A DNA stretch of 64,000 nucleotides from Actinernus sp. WN-2022 (taxonomy: Eukaryota; Cnidaria; Anthozoa; Actiniaria; Actinernidae): assembly GCA_030867875.1 (NCBI GenBank), contig JAOWCC010000019.1, positions 104,891,006 to 104,955,005 of the forward strand. Direction: 5' to 3'. Positions 43,002 to 54,299 of this stretch are shown in pieces; within the stretch, counting starts at the first letter, position 1; every line of letters starts with the position of its first letter. The notes under the pieces were generated by a model. It was not told where the DNA came from. It saw only the letters and a list, made by a program, of their open reading frames with translations, and made no database searches. The position numbers were made by a program, and so were the translations under genes.

Positions 43002-44398
43002 TAAGGGGACAGACCATTATTTTTCTGACGGGGGGGAGGGGGGGGGGGGGGGGGGGGGGGGATGGAAAATTTGTCAAGCCAAGCATTTATTTTCTGTGTT
43101 GGTGCTGCTGCAAACCATTTTTTGGTTAACGTCTTCTTGCAAACAATTTATTTTAGAAACTGCCAATACTCTTAAAGAGCAGATCACGAAAAATAATTAT
43201 ATATGACTTTGGTTCTTGGTTTTCATGGCGTTCTCTAATTATTGACACTTTTTGCATTTTTTTTATATTCCTCGTGAACAAATAAAGTGATATTTATGAA
43301 ACTGTACCTTCGATAACTTCTTTCTATCTGCTAGGGGTTGAGTATAGTTTCTTGACCTAATTGCAATGGTACATTTTTTTATTTCGCAACAAATTCATTG
43401 CGGTAATTATTCTAATTAGTGACATGTGTCTTCAATAGCTGAGAAAAGAATTAATTTAATTTAGCACGGAGGCTCGTATTGAAACCTTTGTGCGTGCCAG
43501 TAAAGCATATCGCGGAAGTGGGCTATTGTGGACACTTCAAGGCAGACATATTTGTAGACTTTCTGAAAGTCCTTCTTAGCTCCCCACACGAAGGACTTTT
43601 CCCACTTGCAGCGCGCCAAATTTACCGGTTGATTTTTCAACCGGAGGCGTGGCTTTTGACGTACTAAGCTTTTCCCAATCACAAAGCATTAATTCTCCAG
43701 GCATTGTATGTTGACGTATCAAGTCAGTCGACCGTCGATGTGGTACAATTTGATTGTACTCGGAAAGAGTTTGTCAAAAGCGCGAAATGTAAGCTCCGCC
43801 CTTGAAACGTGTTTTCGCGCGAAAACATAATTTCCCGATTCAGTTTCCTGCAAGTGAAACAAATCGAACTCGCCTCTCGCTTCGATTCTCGCGCTCGATT
43901 TTTGACCCAGTAATCGCTCTCGCTTCGATTCTCGCGCTCGATTTTAGACGTAGTAATTGCTTACCCAGTGACTCAGCGAGTTCGACTTGGAGCAAGTCTA
44001 ACATATTTGATCCTCAATAGTTAGGTTAAAAGTATAGGTTAAATTATTCGTATATTATATCGGCACTGCCGGTTTAATGCCTATGCTCATTACCCACATG
44101 CTATAATAGTGAATACTTCGCTTTGATAAAAAAAATACATTTAGCTATAATATGCACAATGATACTATGGCTATTGTGGATTTACAGGAAATATCCACAC
44201 CCACCACTGGTGGCGACAGTAATTTCAAGGGGGAGGGGTATAACGAAGCCCCACCCAATGGGATATGGACATATTTCTGTACAGATTCTGCAAACAATTT
44301 TTGTATTTATCATGCTTGCAAACAATGTATTTAGTGTTTACAGCTCCTGCAAATAATTTATTTCAAAATTTTCCAAAAAAATAATGGTCCGTCCCTAA
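43002..44398. mobile_element. Non-autonomous Harbinger-like element, TAA target duplication
   Basis: TAA at 43002-43004 and 44396-44398 flank a 1,391-base core starting GGGGACAGACCATTATTTTT and ending AAAATAATGGTCCGTCCC. Sub-terminal repeats of TGCAAACAATTTATTT occur at both ends. A G-run lies at 43030-43061. No transposase is seen. Confidence 0.78.
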
Positions 44399-44578
44399 GC
44401 ACATGGGTTAGTTAATCTATAAACATTCCGGCTTTAGAAAATCTGGCGTGTCGTTTTGAAGGCTTTCGTATTTTACTTGAAAACAAGGGGTCGAAAGAAG
44501 CACGTAATATATCTCCAAAAATGTTAATTATGTATCTTGGGATTCTATTTTGTGTTTACTATTCGTCAGTATCAGCAT

Positions 44579-44854
44579 AGTTAATAGAGTGGAATGGTTA
44601 GGAAACTCAGGGACCTTCTTTGTTATATGTCTTTGTTAGCTTTTTTCAACCACTACCGTGCACAAAACACAATAGAAATTCCAACATGTTAATCAATCAG
44701 CCAATAGAAACGTGTGAGTTCAGTCGTCCAGGGAACGCTAATGAACTATGATCGTGCACAATCTTTTGTCTTACCCCTTCCAACCTAAATCGCAGCGCCT
44801 TTGTTAGCCCTTTTGAAGTTTGCCGGGTTTCCTAACCATTCCACTCTATTAACT
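44579..44854. mobile_element. MITE with about 26-bp inverted termini
   Basis: AGTTAATAGAGTGGAATGGT then TAGGAAAC at the left, exact complement at the right. The flanks, read together, match the uninterrupted repeat at 40005-40145, showing an insertion with a short AT/TA duplication. Confidence 0.85.
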
Positions 44855-45159
44855 ATGGTATCAGGAAATACTTGGTCCAAAAAATCTCAATGATCGGCAA
44901 AAAACTTCCCGCTGAAACGTGCGTAAATTCGGCTGTCACCAGGCCCGCCGGCACCTTAAAGGTAAATGACAACCCCCTTTGTGTGAATAAGTGAATAGTG
45001 TACTGTGCATTGACGGAAATGAGTAGACAATGAGGTGACCTAATGCGCAGTCAGTGGTTTAGCTGAGAGCAGTTTTAGTCGCAAGCACGTTCTATTTGAA
45101 AAGTTTGGCAGGTGTCTCGATCGAAACTCCGAATCCACTTCGCGAATAATTTAAACAAA

Positions 45160-45785
45160 ATGTCGTAACTTTTAAGATGTGGCTGATTCTACTCAAATCT
45201 TCACAACCAGCTAGTATACAATTTATTGATACAACTGATAATTTCAAAATCGTGACCCGATCACATATACTAATGACGTATTTGTGACGTCATTGTGACC
45301 CCATTTTGTACTCGAAATGTAGTCGATGGATTTTTTTCAAACAACTGGAAACGGTTCAAACTTATAACACACGTACACTAACCCTAAAACAATGGGATTC
45401 TTTATCAGTGAAGTCCAATAGGATACGATCTACAGAACAGTGAAGTCTAACCGAAACCCCAGGCCGATATAAAATTACAAATGCCCCACTACCAGGATCT
45501 AAAAATGTGCAAATGTCCCACTGTATAAATGGCACCTGAGAACGTCCGCCAAGGGTTTTAATAGCATTCGCATTGTGTATGTGTGTTGTAAGTTTGTACA
45601 GTTTACAATTTTTTGAAATAAATCGTTCGACAAAATTTCGAGTAATGACTCAAAATGTCAAAAAATGACTTACGTCACAATTACGACGATGGTATATGTG
45701 ACTGGGTCAAGCTTTTGACATTATCAGTTGTATCAATAAACTGTGTTCGGTTTAGCAGAATCAGGCAAAAATCTTAAAAGTTATG
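45160..45785. mobile_element. Inverted-repeat element with about 100-bp arms
   Basis: TTTTAAGATGTGGCTGATTC, TTGATACAACTGATAAT and GTGACCCGATCACATATAC at the left recur inverted at 45668-45785. The centre is AT-rich with no gene. Confidence 0.7.
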
Positions 45786-46149
45786 ATTTTTTTTTAAATT
45801 GGAAGCACTTCGGTACTTCATCAGATAAGGAAAAAGTCAGTGGTACGAATAATTTTGTTTCTGACAGTTATGAAAAGGCAATACAAGAAGAAAATAGAAT
45901 TGGTAGAATTACATACATTACATGGATGTTTCTGTCTGACACCGAAACGTGAACATGTGTTTTCAAGAGCTTCCGAAAATGCGGCGACATTTAGTTTTGG
46001 CGCCAGAGTAACAGTTTAAGACTGTTCAAAGACAGCAAACAATTAAATGAACAGCTCGTTATTTAAATAATTTGGAAGATTAATCTGTAGAGGAAAACTA
46101 ATGCTAGAACATGAAAGATTATGTTAAATCTTATGACTAGTGATCGTGT

Positions 46150-46385
46150 TCAGTTTTTAATGTGGAGAGGTCCTGTTAGGGTTTTAGGATTATGGATTAT
46201 TAGGGTTTGCAGAGAAGGGATACGGATTATTGGCAACTATTAATAAAAGGATTACGGATTATTTGGTTTGGATTTTAGGATTAAGGATTATTATCACATC
46301 GATGACTTACGGATATTTGCGTTTACAAAATAAGGATACGGATTATTTCCAAAATTTACCCAGGATTACGGATTATTCAGACTTT
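46150..46385. repeat. Degenerate GGATTACGGATTATT repeats
   Basis: GGATTATGGATTATTAGGG, GGATACGGATTATT, GGATTACGGATTATT and GGATTAAGGATTATT recur at irregular spacing. Neither a telomere repeat nor a clean tandem array. Confidence 0.7.
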
Positions 46386-46873
46386 AAATAAAAACAAATA
46401 TGCCCTGTGAAATAAATTGTTCGCCTGTTTCTAACTGCCTAAAAAATACTTTTCTGAATTGTAATCGTTAGAAAATATAGTGTAGCATTTAACAAGGTCG
46501 GCCGTCGGGGTCGGGGTTTTGGCATACTGGTATCCATGGTTTTTTTTAAATTGAGTATACGGTATTTTACATTGAAATTTAGTATATTTAAATTTTGGGA
46601 TTTTGTAGAATAAAGTAAAATGATGGTAAGATTTTGACATGATTTGAATGTCACAATTTAGGGTGTTTGGGTACTTTTTAAAAGGTATTTGGGTAAAACC
46701 CCCCTGGCCGAGTCTGATTTAAGTCCATTATTCAATGGATTAAGGGGTAGATACAATAACATACCTGACAACTGCTTTGCTATTTTATTTCATGAATTAT
46801 AAAACATTTCTCAGTTATTTGCCATCGGTTGCAAATGAAAAGTTTGCAGGAATATTTATTTATGCAAATTCCT

Positions 46874-46893
46874 CCCCCCCCCCCCCCCCCCCC
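46874..46893. repeat. Poly-C tract
   Basis: Run of C residues; produces a polyproline stretch in a plus-strand frame that is not credible as a gene on this evidence. Confidence 0.9.
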
Positions 46894-47817
46894 GCCCTCC
46901 CATGTATGGTTAGACTCACAACCCTTGTATAGTGACTCAAGTCACGCTACCAATTTTTTGAGAATCACAATATTATCGCGCAAGCTATATGTTTTAAACT
47001 TATTGATTAATATTGCTCACTCGAAATTCGAAGAAAAATATTTAGTAACTAAAGAAATTGAAACTGATTTTCGAAACGTTCTCCAAAACATTGAATCTGC
47101 ATTTGAGCTGATTTGAATAATTGCAGATGACTTTAATTATGTTATGGTTTTTTGGCAGAAAGGTTTTTAATCATCCGATTCTTCAAAGGCAAGTAATGAA
47201 ATAAGGAAACAAATCCTTAAAGAAATTGCGTCACATATTGAACTCACGATGTTTCGCAATCAGATAGAATTCGTTTTTAGGTGATTGGTATTTCCATCGA
47301 GGAATGGTTTTCTCATGCGTTTTGTGCATCTAGTCTTGATAAAAACTACAACATTTTACAAAATACAGTCATTTTATGTGGAGGTAAAAACAAAGCTTCC
47401 GAGTGATATTCAATTCAGAACACATGGATCGAATACACCTTGCTCAGACATTACTCATTGTTAAAAAAATAATATATTGCACCAAGAAATCTTCCACCTT
47501 CAATAAATCAGTGGCTACCAATGTTTAGATAGATATCAACAATTATCCGATATTTATTCGGATTGGATTTCAGTGAATTTTCTTAATTATAATCTCAATA
47601 GCTGGGACAACACAACCTCGTTTTAGGCCGCACCAGTTATGAGAGAGCCTGAAACTAAAACGTTTATCCGCTTCTTTTATAATTTTTCTGAATATTTCAA
47701 GGTGTATTTCATTGCTTACAGATTAATATCGCTTGACTGTACATTCGTTTATCTTGCCTGGGGCTAGTGAAATCATTTATAGGTCTAGAAAGAAAAAGAT
47801 GAAAATAATTAAAAACG

Positions 47818-48234
47818 TCAGATACCGTACTCTTTCTTTAACCAGTCCATAATGTTACTATCCATTCGCTCTTTGAGAGATATTTTTTTCCTTAACTGTT
47901 CTTGTACTTTTGTCACAGAGCGACATGAGTTTTCCGCAGTGTCCGCAATTAAGTCTTGCGGGAAAAAGTCCGGGAGATTTGCCATAGCGTAAACGAGCTC
48001 ATCATTTGCTGCAAAACTGTTTGGTCTGGTGGAACTCCTTGAAGAACATCTCGTTGAAGCTCTCGAAGAAAAGTGTTCTTCCTTAAACTGGGAGAATTTG
48101 TTCAGAATAGCGAAACTTACAAGCGCTAAGTCACCAGTTGTTCTCGGAGGAACCAAGTTATTCCGCCGAACTGCCATATCGGGCGAGTTAGCAGTCTTTA
48201 TATCTGCACATTGCCTGGCTCCAAGCGGTTCCAT
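47818..48234 (-). CDS. Orphan 138-residue reading frame
   Basis: ATG at 48234 (MEPLGARQCADIK) to a stop at 47818. The product is basic and Ser/Arg-rich in the middle (FSSRASTRCSSRSSTRPNSF), then has an ordered-looking part (MANLPDFFPQDLIADTAE) and an amphipathic C-terminus (KERMDSNIMDWLKKEYGI). No signal peptide or membrane segment. No family recognised. It is the longest non-repetitive frame in 43-57 kb and could be a small gene or the last exon of one. Confidence 0.45.
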   Translation of the reverse strand: MEPLGARQCADIKTANSPDMAVRRNNLVPPRTTGDLALVSFAILNKFSQFKEEHFSSRASTRCSSRSSTRPNSFAANDELVYAMANLPDFFPQDLIADTAENSCRSVTKVQEQLRKKISLKERMDSNIMDWLKKEYGI

Positions 48235-49309
48235 TTTCCTTACGTAAAATGATATACTAGTTCTTCTGAAGACTCTTTAAGCAAATCACTTAGCTTCTTG
48301 CTCCTGCAGTGTATTGAAATATATTTGGGACCAGTACAATTCAGTAATGATGTCAGTAGCTTTATTGCGGTACTCCGCAGTTTGTCGGATAGACCACTAG
48401 CTTTAAGTAAATTTTCCTGATCTTTCCATCGGGATTTGATTTTTGTGTGATCATCAGCTTAGCACAGTTCAGGTTTAGTCCAATCTATAGGTGTGAAATC
48501 ACTGTCCGTTGTATTTATACAACAGGTATAACAGCCAATCGATGGCGGCTAGCAAAATAAAAGCATTTATTATGCAAATAAGTCACGTCCGAAAGATGAC
48601 AAACTTTGTTCTTGCGCAGAGGAATTTCTGTATCGCGCACAGTTTTTCGAAGGAGATCAACATTAACCTTACCATGCACAACATTCAATGCCTGGTGTTT
48701 AGTCCTAAGGTTTTTGTATATTTTTATTCTGCTATGGTTAAAATGTTTTCCGTCACGATTCCCTAAAGAAGTGGAAGAATCAATAATTGCATCATCGCAC
48801 TATGGCCTTACTCATTAAGCTTTGTCTCAGGTCACAAGTTTTACTTGTTCGATACGAACTGGTGACAAGGCAAGACACTGAGCAAATTAATTAAATATTT
48901 TCATTTCACCGCTGCAAATGTGTCACCAGCTGCCCCAAAAAAGGTTTGCGCCGAAAATCATATTCCAGACTATTCATATTGTAGCCCTGGCTCATTAGAA
49001 AAACAATTTCACTTTAGAAACTACTAAACGCGATCCCAGCGGGACAGTTTTACAAAGAGTTTCTATATAAGTGTACGTGCATGTAACTGAATATTTAATT
49101 TTCTTCAAAGTGGCTTCCGCAGTGTTTTGAAGAACAGCTCAGTTAAATACAGCTTAACTAATTAAAATGTTTAGCAATTCCCAGTGATAGAGAATGAAAG
49201 TTTCGTGATTAGAAATATTTCCTTAACCTTTTTCTTGATTATACTGCGCTACGACAGAAGGAGATGCATCATATGTAGATATGACGAAGAACATATTTTA
49301 CAAAGTTAA

Positions 49310-49480
49310 ATACAATACAATACAATATGTTTTATTGGCACTTTGATACAATTTATGTACATCAGTGTAAATCCAATAATTGAAATAGACTTAAAGAAAA
49401 CAAGAAAAACCGTAACAAGCGAGAAAAAATATATATAAATATATATATCTATACATACATACATTGAATAGTTAAATTGA
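49310..49480 (-). mobile_element. Possible LINE 3' end with (CAATA)n
   Basis: AATACAATACAATACAATAT then GTTTTATTGGCACTTTG resembles the inverted 3' end of a LINE. No coding tail could be read. Confidence 0.4.
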
Positions 49481-50064
49481 ATATTTAAATGAGATTTTCA
49501 TATTTTTCGATTCTAACGGCCCGGTGTTAATGACAAGCATTTTCGTACTACAGTAAAATTTTCGAACTGCTCCACCCAACCACTCACAATCCCCCTCCCC
49601 CCATAAAATACCTAGAGTCCTATACATTTTCACGTACGCGTACCAAACATTTTCGGCACGGCAACCCTGTTTGTTTTGTGTAAATGGAAATATACCGGGT
49701 ACGCCTGCCGTTTCTAATTTTAGGTTCGAATGTGCAATGTTTCGAGGAGAAAAACAGATCTACTTTGAATCTAAGCCAAAGACTTTAACAGGTTTCGTTT
49801 TCTTAATTCACTGTGAGTTTACTAAGTTATAAAATTATTTACTGAAAAATTTAAGTCCTCGGAAACTTATTTGAAACCAGAGCCTTCGTTCATTCGGCCA
49901 GCGGACCACGACGTTTTGGCGAGGTGTGCGCCTTCGGAGTGTTGTCACTCAGGCCTGGTTGTCACTAATGTATGCCATTACGCGCAAGTAACTCGTCATA
50001 CATTAAGCCCGCCGCACACGATAGCTATCAGCTTAGCTAACGATCGTCCCCGTTGGCACAAATT

Positions 50065-50170
50065 ATGACAAATTCACTTTCAAATACTTAGCTTCCAAAT
50101 TATGGGAAAGCATCCCTTCCGACCTAAAAAACCTATCAGCTAACTCTTTCAATATAACACTTATATAAAA
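50065..50170 (+). mobile_element. Short LINE tail
   Basis: The frame reads KFTFKYLASKLWESIPSDLK then NLSANSFNI, a non-LTR ORF2 C-terminus ending at a stop. Confidence 0.65.
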
Positions 50171-50726
50171 CTTATCTCTTGAATGATCAAATGTAATGCT
50201 GGAATATCACTGAATTCCTGATTTTCTCATTCCTATGGCAGTTGTATATGGTTTCTTTTTGGCCTCTCTATAAGTTGTTAATCAGGAAGTTCTGGTATAA
50301 ATGGTAAGCCCCTCCTCTTTTCACGCATGGCGAACTCGAAATTTAAATTAAACAGCAGCGAAGAACGTAGACGAGTGAATCAGCCTCTCCTGTTAATATG
50401 CGACATTTTGTGGGTTTAAATTCAAACAAGCCGTAAAAAGTGAACAAAAGGAGACAGTTGTTTATCACTTGAATACTTCAGTCGCGGTATTTTATGACTG
50501 CTTACGAACTCTGTAGCCCTTACTCTAAAGGCGCTGTGTCACGGAGAGGGATACGGCTTTATGTTCCAGGCCGGAATAAATTAGTTTCAGTGATTTTCAT
50601 CCATCCCACACGTGTGGGATGGATGCAACTCAAAGTAAATGTGCAAAAATGATTAACAAACTGTGCGTAGATCTAGTCTTCAAGGAAATTATTGCATATC
50701 CTTCCAATCAAGCATTAAGGGAAGGG

Positions 50727-51368
50727 ACTTTAAGTAATGGTTCGTATAAGAACTGGAGCAAGATCTATTGTTCCGCGGCAATGAATGTGATTTCACTAAT
50801 CCCACATAGAAAATGGTTCAATTTTTTCTAAAGATATCTCTTGACTAGTGGTATTAATGTTCTCAAATTAAAATGCATGAAATCGCTCGTTGCGCATATG
50901 TCTATGATTCCAAAACAAATTCAGCCGTAGAAAGACACTAAAACAAAAGCGGAGATATTAATTTCTTATTAACTGAGAGCGAGGTCTTTACGGGAAAATA
51001 TCAGACCGAGGTCTTGACAGTACGGACCGAGCGATAGCGAGGTCCGTACATAAAAGACCGAGGTCTGATATTTTCCCGTAAAGACCGAGTGAGCGAGGTT
51101 AATAAGTAGTTTATTATATGGCACTAAGTGCCTAGTTATCTCTGTTTTACCCGGCTCGATTTGAGTTTTCAATTTCCCGAGCTTAGACCAAAATATGCGA
51201 ATAGTTACATATTGTCCGCTTCAATCATTTTCTTTAAAAAAATATTGTTAAATCAGAGTTCTTTCCTATTTTTAGGATGTTTATTTCTGTTTAACGAGAT
51301 ATCAAGTTTCAACAATAGAAAAATTAACACCTTTGTGCATTCCTGGCCGTTGAGTGCTCCTGTTCCTA
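50727..51368 (+). repeat. Dispersed repeat, copy 2, with palindromic insertion
   Basis: Same repeat as 37404-37870, interrupted at about 50963-51195 by a palindrome whose arms contain CGAGGTCTTTACGGGAAAAT and ATCAGACCGAGGTCTT. Confidence 0.82.
50963..51112. mobile_element. Palindromic MITE inside the dispersed repeat
   Basis: CTTATTAAC...GAGCGAGGTC at the left and GAGCGAGGTTAATAAG at the right; the inner arms are complementary over about 40 bases. Absent from copy 1. Confidence 0.8.
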
Positions 51369-51732
51369 TAGCCTGCTTACAGGCTCTCAGGTTTTTTCGG
51401 AAATATTAGTTTTCGGGTTGGGTGGAAATGTTGGGTTACCTGTGGGCCGAGCGAGGTCCGGGGCCGAGCGAGGTCCGGACCCGAGCGAACGCGAACATTG
51501 CTTAACTGTTTGAAGCCAATTAACAGCCACCAATCGAGCATTGATTCCAGACATGCGCAAAACCATGACACACGCCTTGAGCATTTATCTGTTTGATTTG
51601 AATTTCGCGCGATAAGCAATTAGTAGGAAGCACTCAAGAGGAGCATCACAGAGATGTTCACCCGACAAAGGCTGAGTGACAACTGAAGGTGGCAGTGGCC
51701 ATGGCCCTTTTATACTGGCATGTAACTTTAAT

Positions 51733-52061
51733 AAACACGAAGTTCCGGTATAAACAGGTCAGCCCTCCACTTTTCACGCCTTTAAAGCACGAAATGTAAA
51801 GTTCAAATCGCTGAGCAGTGAAGAAAGCAAGCGAGCATATCAGCCTCTCCTTTAAAATGCTATATTTTTAAGGTTTAAAATTAAACAAGCCATAAAAATG
51901 TGATCAGAGGGAAGATAGTTGTCTATTTATGACTGCCAGTGGTATTTTATGACTGTTTACGAACTCTGTAGCCATTACCATGAACATTTGACAAAGGCTG
52001 ATTGACAACTGAAGGGTGACAAACCACTGGGCTCCCCTTTTTAAACCGGAACTTCGTGTTT
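51733..52061. mobile_element. MITE family GTTCCGG, copy 2
   Basis: Termini AAACACGAAGTTCCGGTATA and the complement CCGGAACTTCGTGTTT. 329 bp. Confidence 0.85.
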
Positions 52062-52089
52062 AATAGTGCTTTCCTAGTATCTCCCGAAT

Positions 52090-52540
52090 AATTTCCACGT
52101 CAAACCTGTTGTTTTCTTCCAAGCTGTAAATATGAACAATGATACGCATGCTAATTACTTTAAATTGTTTAATCATATTATCCCGTTGTAATTTGTAACT
52201 GACCTCAGCTTATTTTTACTTTCCTACCGTGTTACAGCAGCCAACGTGAAAGCCTTGTGCTACTTTGGCTTTGGCCCTTATTTTAAAATCTAATGACCTC
52301 AATGCATTGTATTTCTCATGCTACTAACGTTATTTAAGTTTTCGAATCAGTGTGAAATAAATCGTCTTTTTGTTGTTTTTATCAGCCCCGCACTCCCCCG
52401 AAATATTCAAACTAACCCCGACTAAAGAAATTATGTAATTGAATCAAACCATTCATAACTATTAAGGACTTTTACCTAGCTATATTAATGTTTTACCTTT
52501 CAGAGTATGTAGCCAGTAGTTACGACTCCAAAGTTTTAGT
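52090..52540. other. Stretch without recognised feature
   Basis: AT-rich, short frames only on both strands. Confidence 0.5.
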
Positions 52541-52542
52541 AC

Positions 52543-52854
52543 TTGTGCCTTCAGTCGAGTAGATTGCCAGCCCTGGAAAGCCCTAGGATATTTTTACACT
52601 CCATTTCACGGTCGAGTATGAAATACTGGCTGGAATACGAGATTCAGGCAACTCTTGTTTCTCCTTTGATGTTTTTGGTTTCGAAATTTCAGGTTAGAAG
52701 CGAAGAACCTCACCCTAACACAACTACAAGAATCCGCAACTGCGAACTCGTGAAATTTGAAATGCAAATTTGTTTTGAGCTAGAAATCATAGATAAAAAC
52801 ATTATTGTGGTAAAGAACGAAGGAATTATTCCGGATTATTGTTCAGTGAAATAA
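52543..52854 (+). CDS. Doubtful 103-codon reading frame
   Basis: Ends KNIIVVKNEGIIPDYCSVK before TAA. A TTTCAG acceptor-like site at 52686-52691 suggests that, if real, it could be a last exon beginning VRSEEPHPNTTTR. No family recognised. Confidence 0.2.
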   Translation: MCLQSSRLPALESPRIFLHSISRSSMKYWLEYEIQATLVSPLMFLVSKFQVRSEEPHPNTTTRIRNCELVKFEMQICFELEIIDKNIIVVKNEGIIPDYCSVK

Positions 52855-52868
52855 ATTCTGCACGGAGT

Positions 52869-52999
52869 ATAGCGATGTTTCGTGTTGATAAACATTGCAA
52901 TTGTCATGATGATTTGTAAAGCCCGCTTTGTGTTAGGAACCAATGGATCTCTGGTTGGCACATTAATGACAATAGATGATGACACACGAAACATCGCTA
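52869..52999. mobile_element. Short MITE, TAGCGATGTTTCGTGT termini
   Basis: ATAGCGATGTTTCGTGT at the left and ACACGAAACATCGCTAT at the right, about 130 bp. Abuts the next element. Confidence 0.8.
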
Positions 53000-53001
53000 T
53001 T

Positions 53002-53414
53002 AAACACGAAGTTCCGGTATAAATAGGTTAGCCCCTCCTCTTTCCACGCATGGCGAGCTCGAAATTTAAAATTCAAATTGCTGAACAGTGAAGAAAGCAT
53101 GCGAGCATATCAGAGTCTCCTTTGAAATGCTAGATTTTTAAGGTTTAAAATTATACAAGCCATAAAAAAAGTGACCAGAGAGAAGATAGGTGTTCATTAA
53201 TGACTACCAATGGTATTTTATGACTGTTTGCGAACTTTGTACCCCTTACCTGAAGATAAAAATGTTTGTGTTTCATTTGAATTTCGCGCGACAAGCAATC
53301 AGTAGGGAGCACTCAAGCGGAGCATCACGCAGATGTTCACTCCACAAAGGCCGATTGACAACTGAAAGGTGACAAACCCCTGGGCTCCCCTTTTTATACC
53401 GGAACTTCGTGTTT
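53002..53414. mobile_element. MITE family GTTCCGG, copy 3
   Basis: Termini AAACACGAAGTTCCGGTATA and TATACCGGAACTTCGTGTTT; 413 bp, the most complete copy. It includes TCGCGCGACAAGCAATCAGT, shared with the right part of copy 1. Confidence 0.88.
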
Positions 53415-53417
53415 AAA

Positions 53418-53550
53418 CTGCAGAATACACTGCCATTTCAGGAATGTACTTATTAATAATTCATTTTCCATATTGTTTCCATACAAAGCTTACCCAACCA
53501 TTTTAACAAACACTAACCACACATTCCTGAAGTGGCAGGGTATTCTGTAG
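53418..53550. mobile_element. Short MITE, 133 bp
   Basis: CTGCAGAATACACTGCCATT then TCAGGAATGT at the left pairs with ACATTCCTGAAGTGGCAGGG at the right. Abuts copy 3. Confidence 0.82.
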
Positions 53551-53782
53551 TTAATCCTATTTTGGTTATATTGCGTACGGTCATGTTTGAGGTTTAGAAG
53601 TAATTTACAAAATTCGCGTCCGTGTTGTATCGGATATAGATCCAAGCCGAAGGCGATACGGCCACTGAGGTGATCGCTGCTTCGCTCGGAGGTGAATATG
53701 AAATCATATTCACTATTTGAGTAGCCAATCAGAGCGCGCTAAAAGTGATATTTACTGGTGTGGTATATACTAATGCTTATTA

Positions 53783-54280
53783 TTAAAGTGCCACTGCGAT
53801 CATTTTTTTACAAATCAATTTTTTTGCCAATTCATAAAGTGGAGTTGCTATATTACTACCAGTTCAAACCGTTTTTTTCGATACGACGACGGGAAGTCTT
53901 ATATTTCTAAACGTCCGCCATTACTGGAGGCCGTTCCTTTTTTTCAGCGGAAATGACGTCATACGCACAACACAACAACCAGCATGGCTACTATTTTTAT
54001 GCACACTATTTCGCGCAAACCTCGCAAGGATAAATATAACATTCTTCTTGTGTACGAGAAGACGTTTTTAGTAGACATAAGCCTCCAATGTGTTGTGCAG
54101 GCAAGCGTTGCGCGTGTGACATCACTTCCGCTGAATAAAGGAACATCCTCCAGTAATGGCGAACAGGATTTTACCGGTAAACTCTCCCAAACATTTGTCG
54201 TTTAACTAGCTCATTTAAAATTTTTTTTTTTACGAATTTGGATATTTCTAACACTGATTGACCTAATGACACTACCAATG
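53783..54280. mobile_element. TTAA MITE related to 3292-3691, right end eroded
   Basis: TTAA at 53783-53786, then AGTGCCACTGCGATC. Shares TTTTCGATACGACGAC, TCACTTCCGCTGAATAA and AACACTGATTGACC with the earlier copy. No right terminus is seen. Confidence 0.75.
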
Positions 54281-54299
54281 GTTAATAGTGCCGATTGTA

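Larger units (their letters stand above)
50281..51729. mobile_element. MITE family GTTCCGG, copy 1, enlarged by insertions
   Basis: The left end GGAAGTTCTGGTATAAATGG and the interior (CAGCCTCTCCT, TATTTTATGACTG, ACGAACTCTGTAGCC) match copies 2 and 3. The matching right end (GATGTTCACCCGACAAAGGC to CCCTTTTATACTGG) is at 51640-51729. About 1 kb of other repeats lies between. Confidence 0.6.

Noticed and set aside
43461..43682. A minus-strand 73-codon frame inside the Harbinger-like MITE
   Set aside because: No transposase motif and no family similarity; probably spurious.
46829..47116. A 95-codon plus-strand frame with polyproline
   Set aside because: The proline run comes from a poly-C tract; no domain or splice support.
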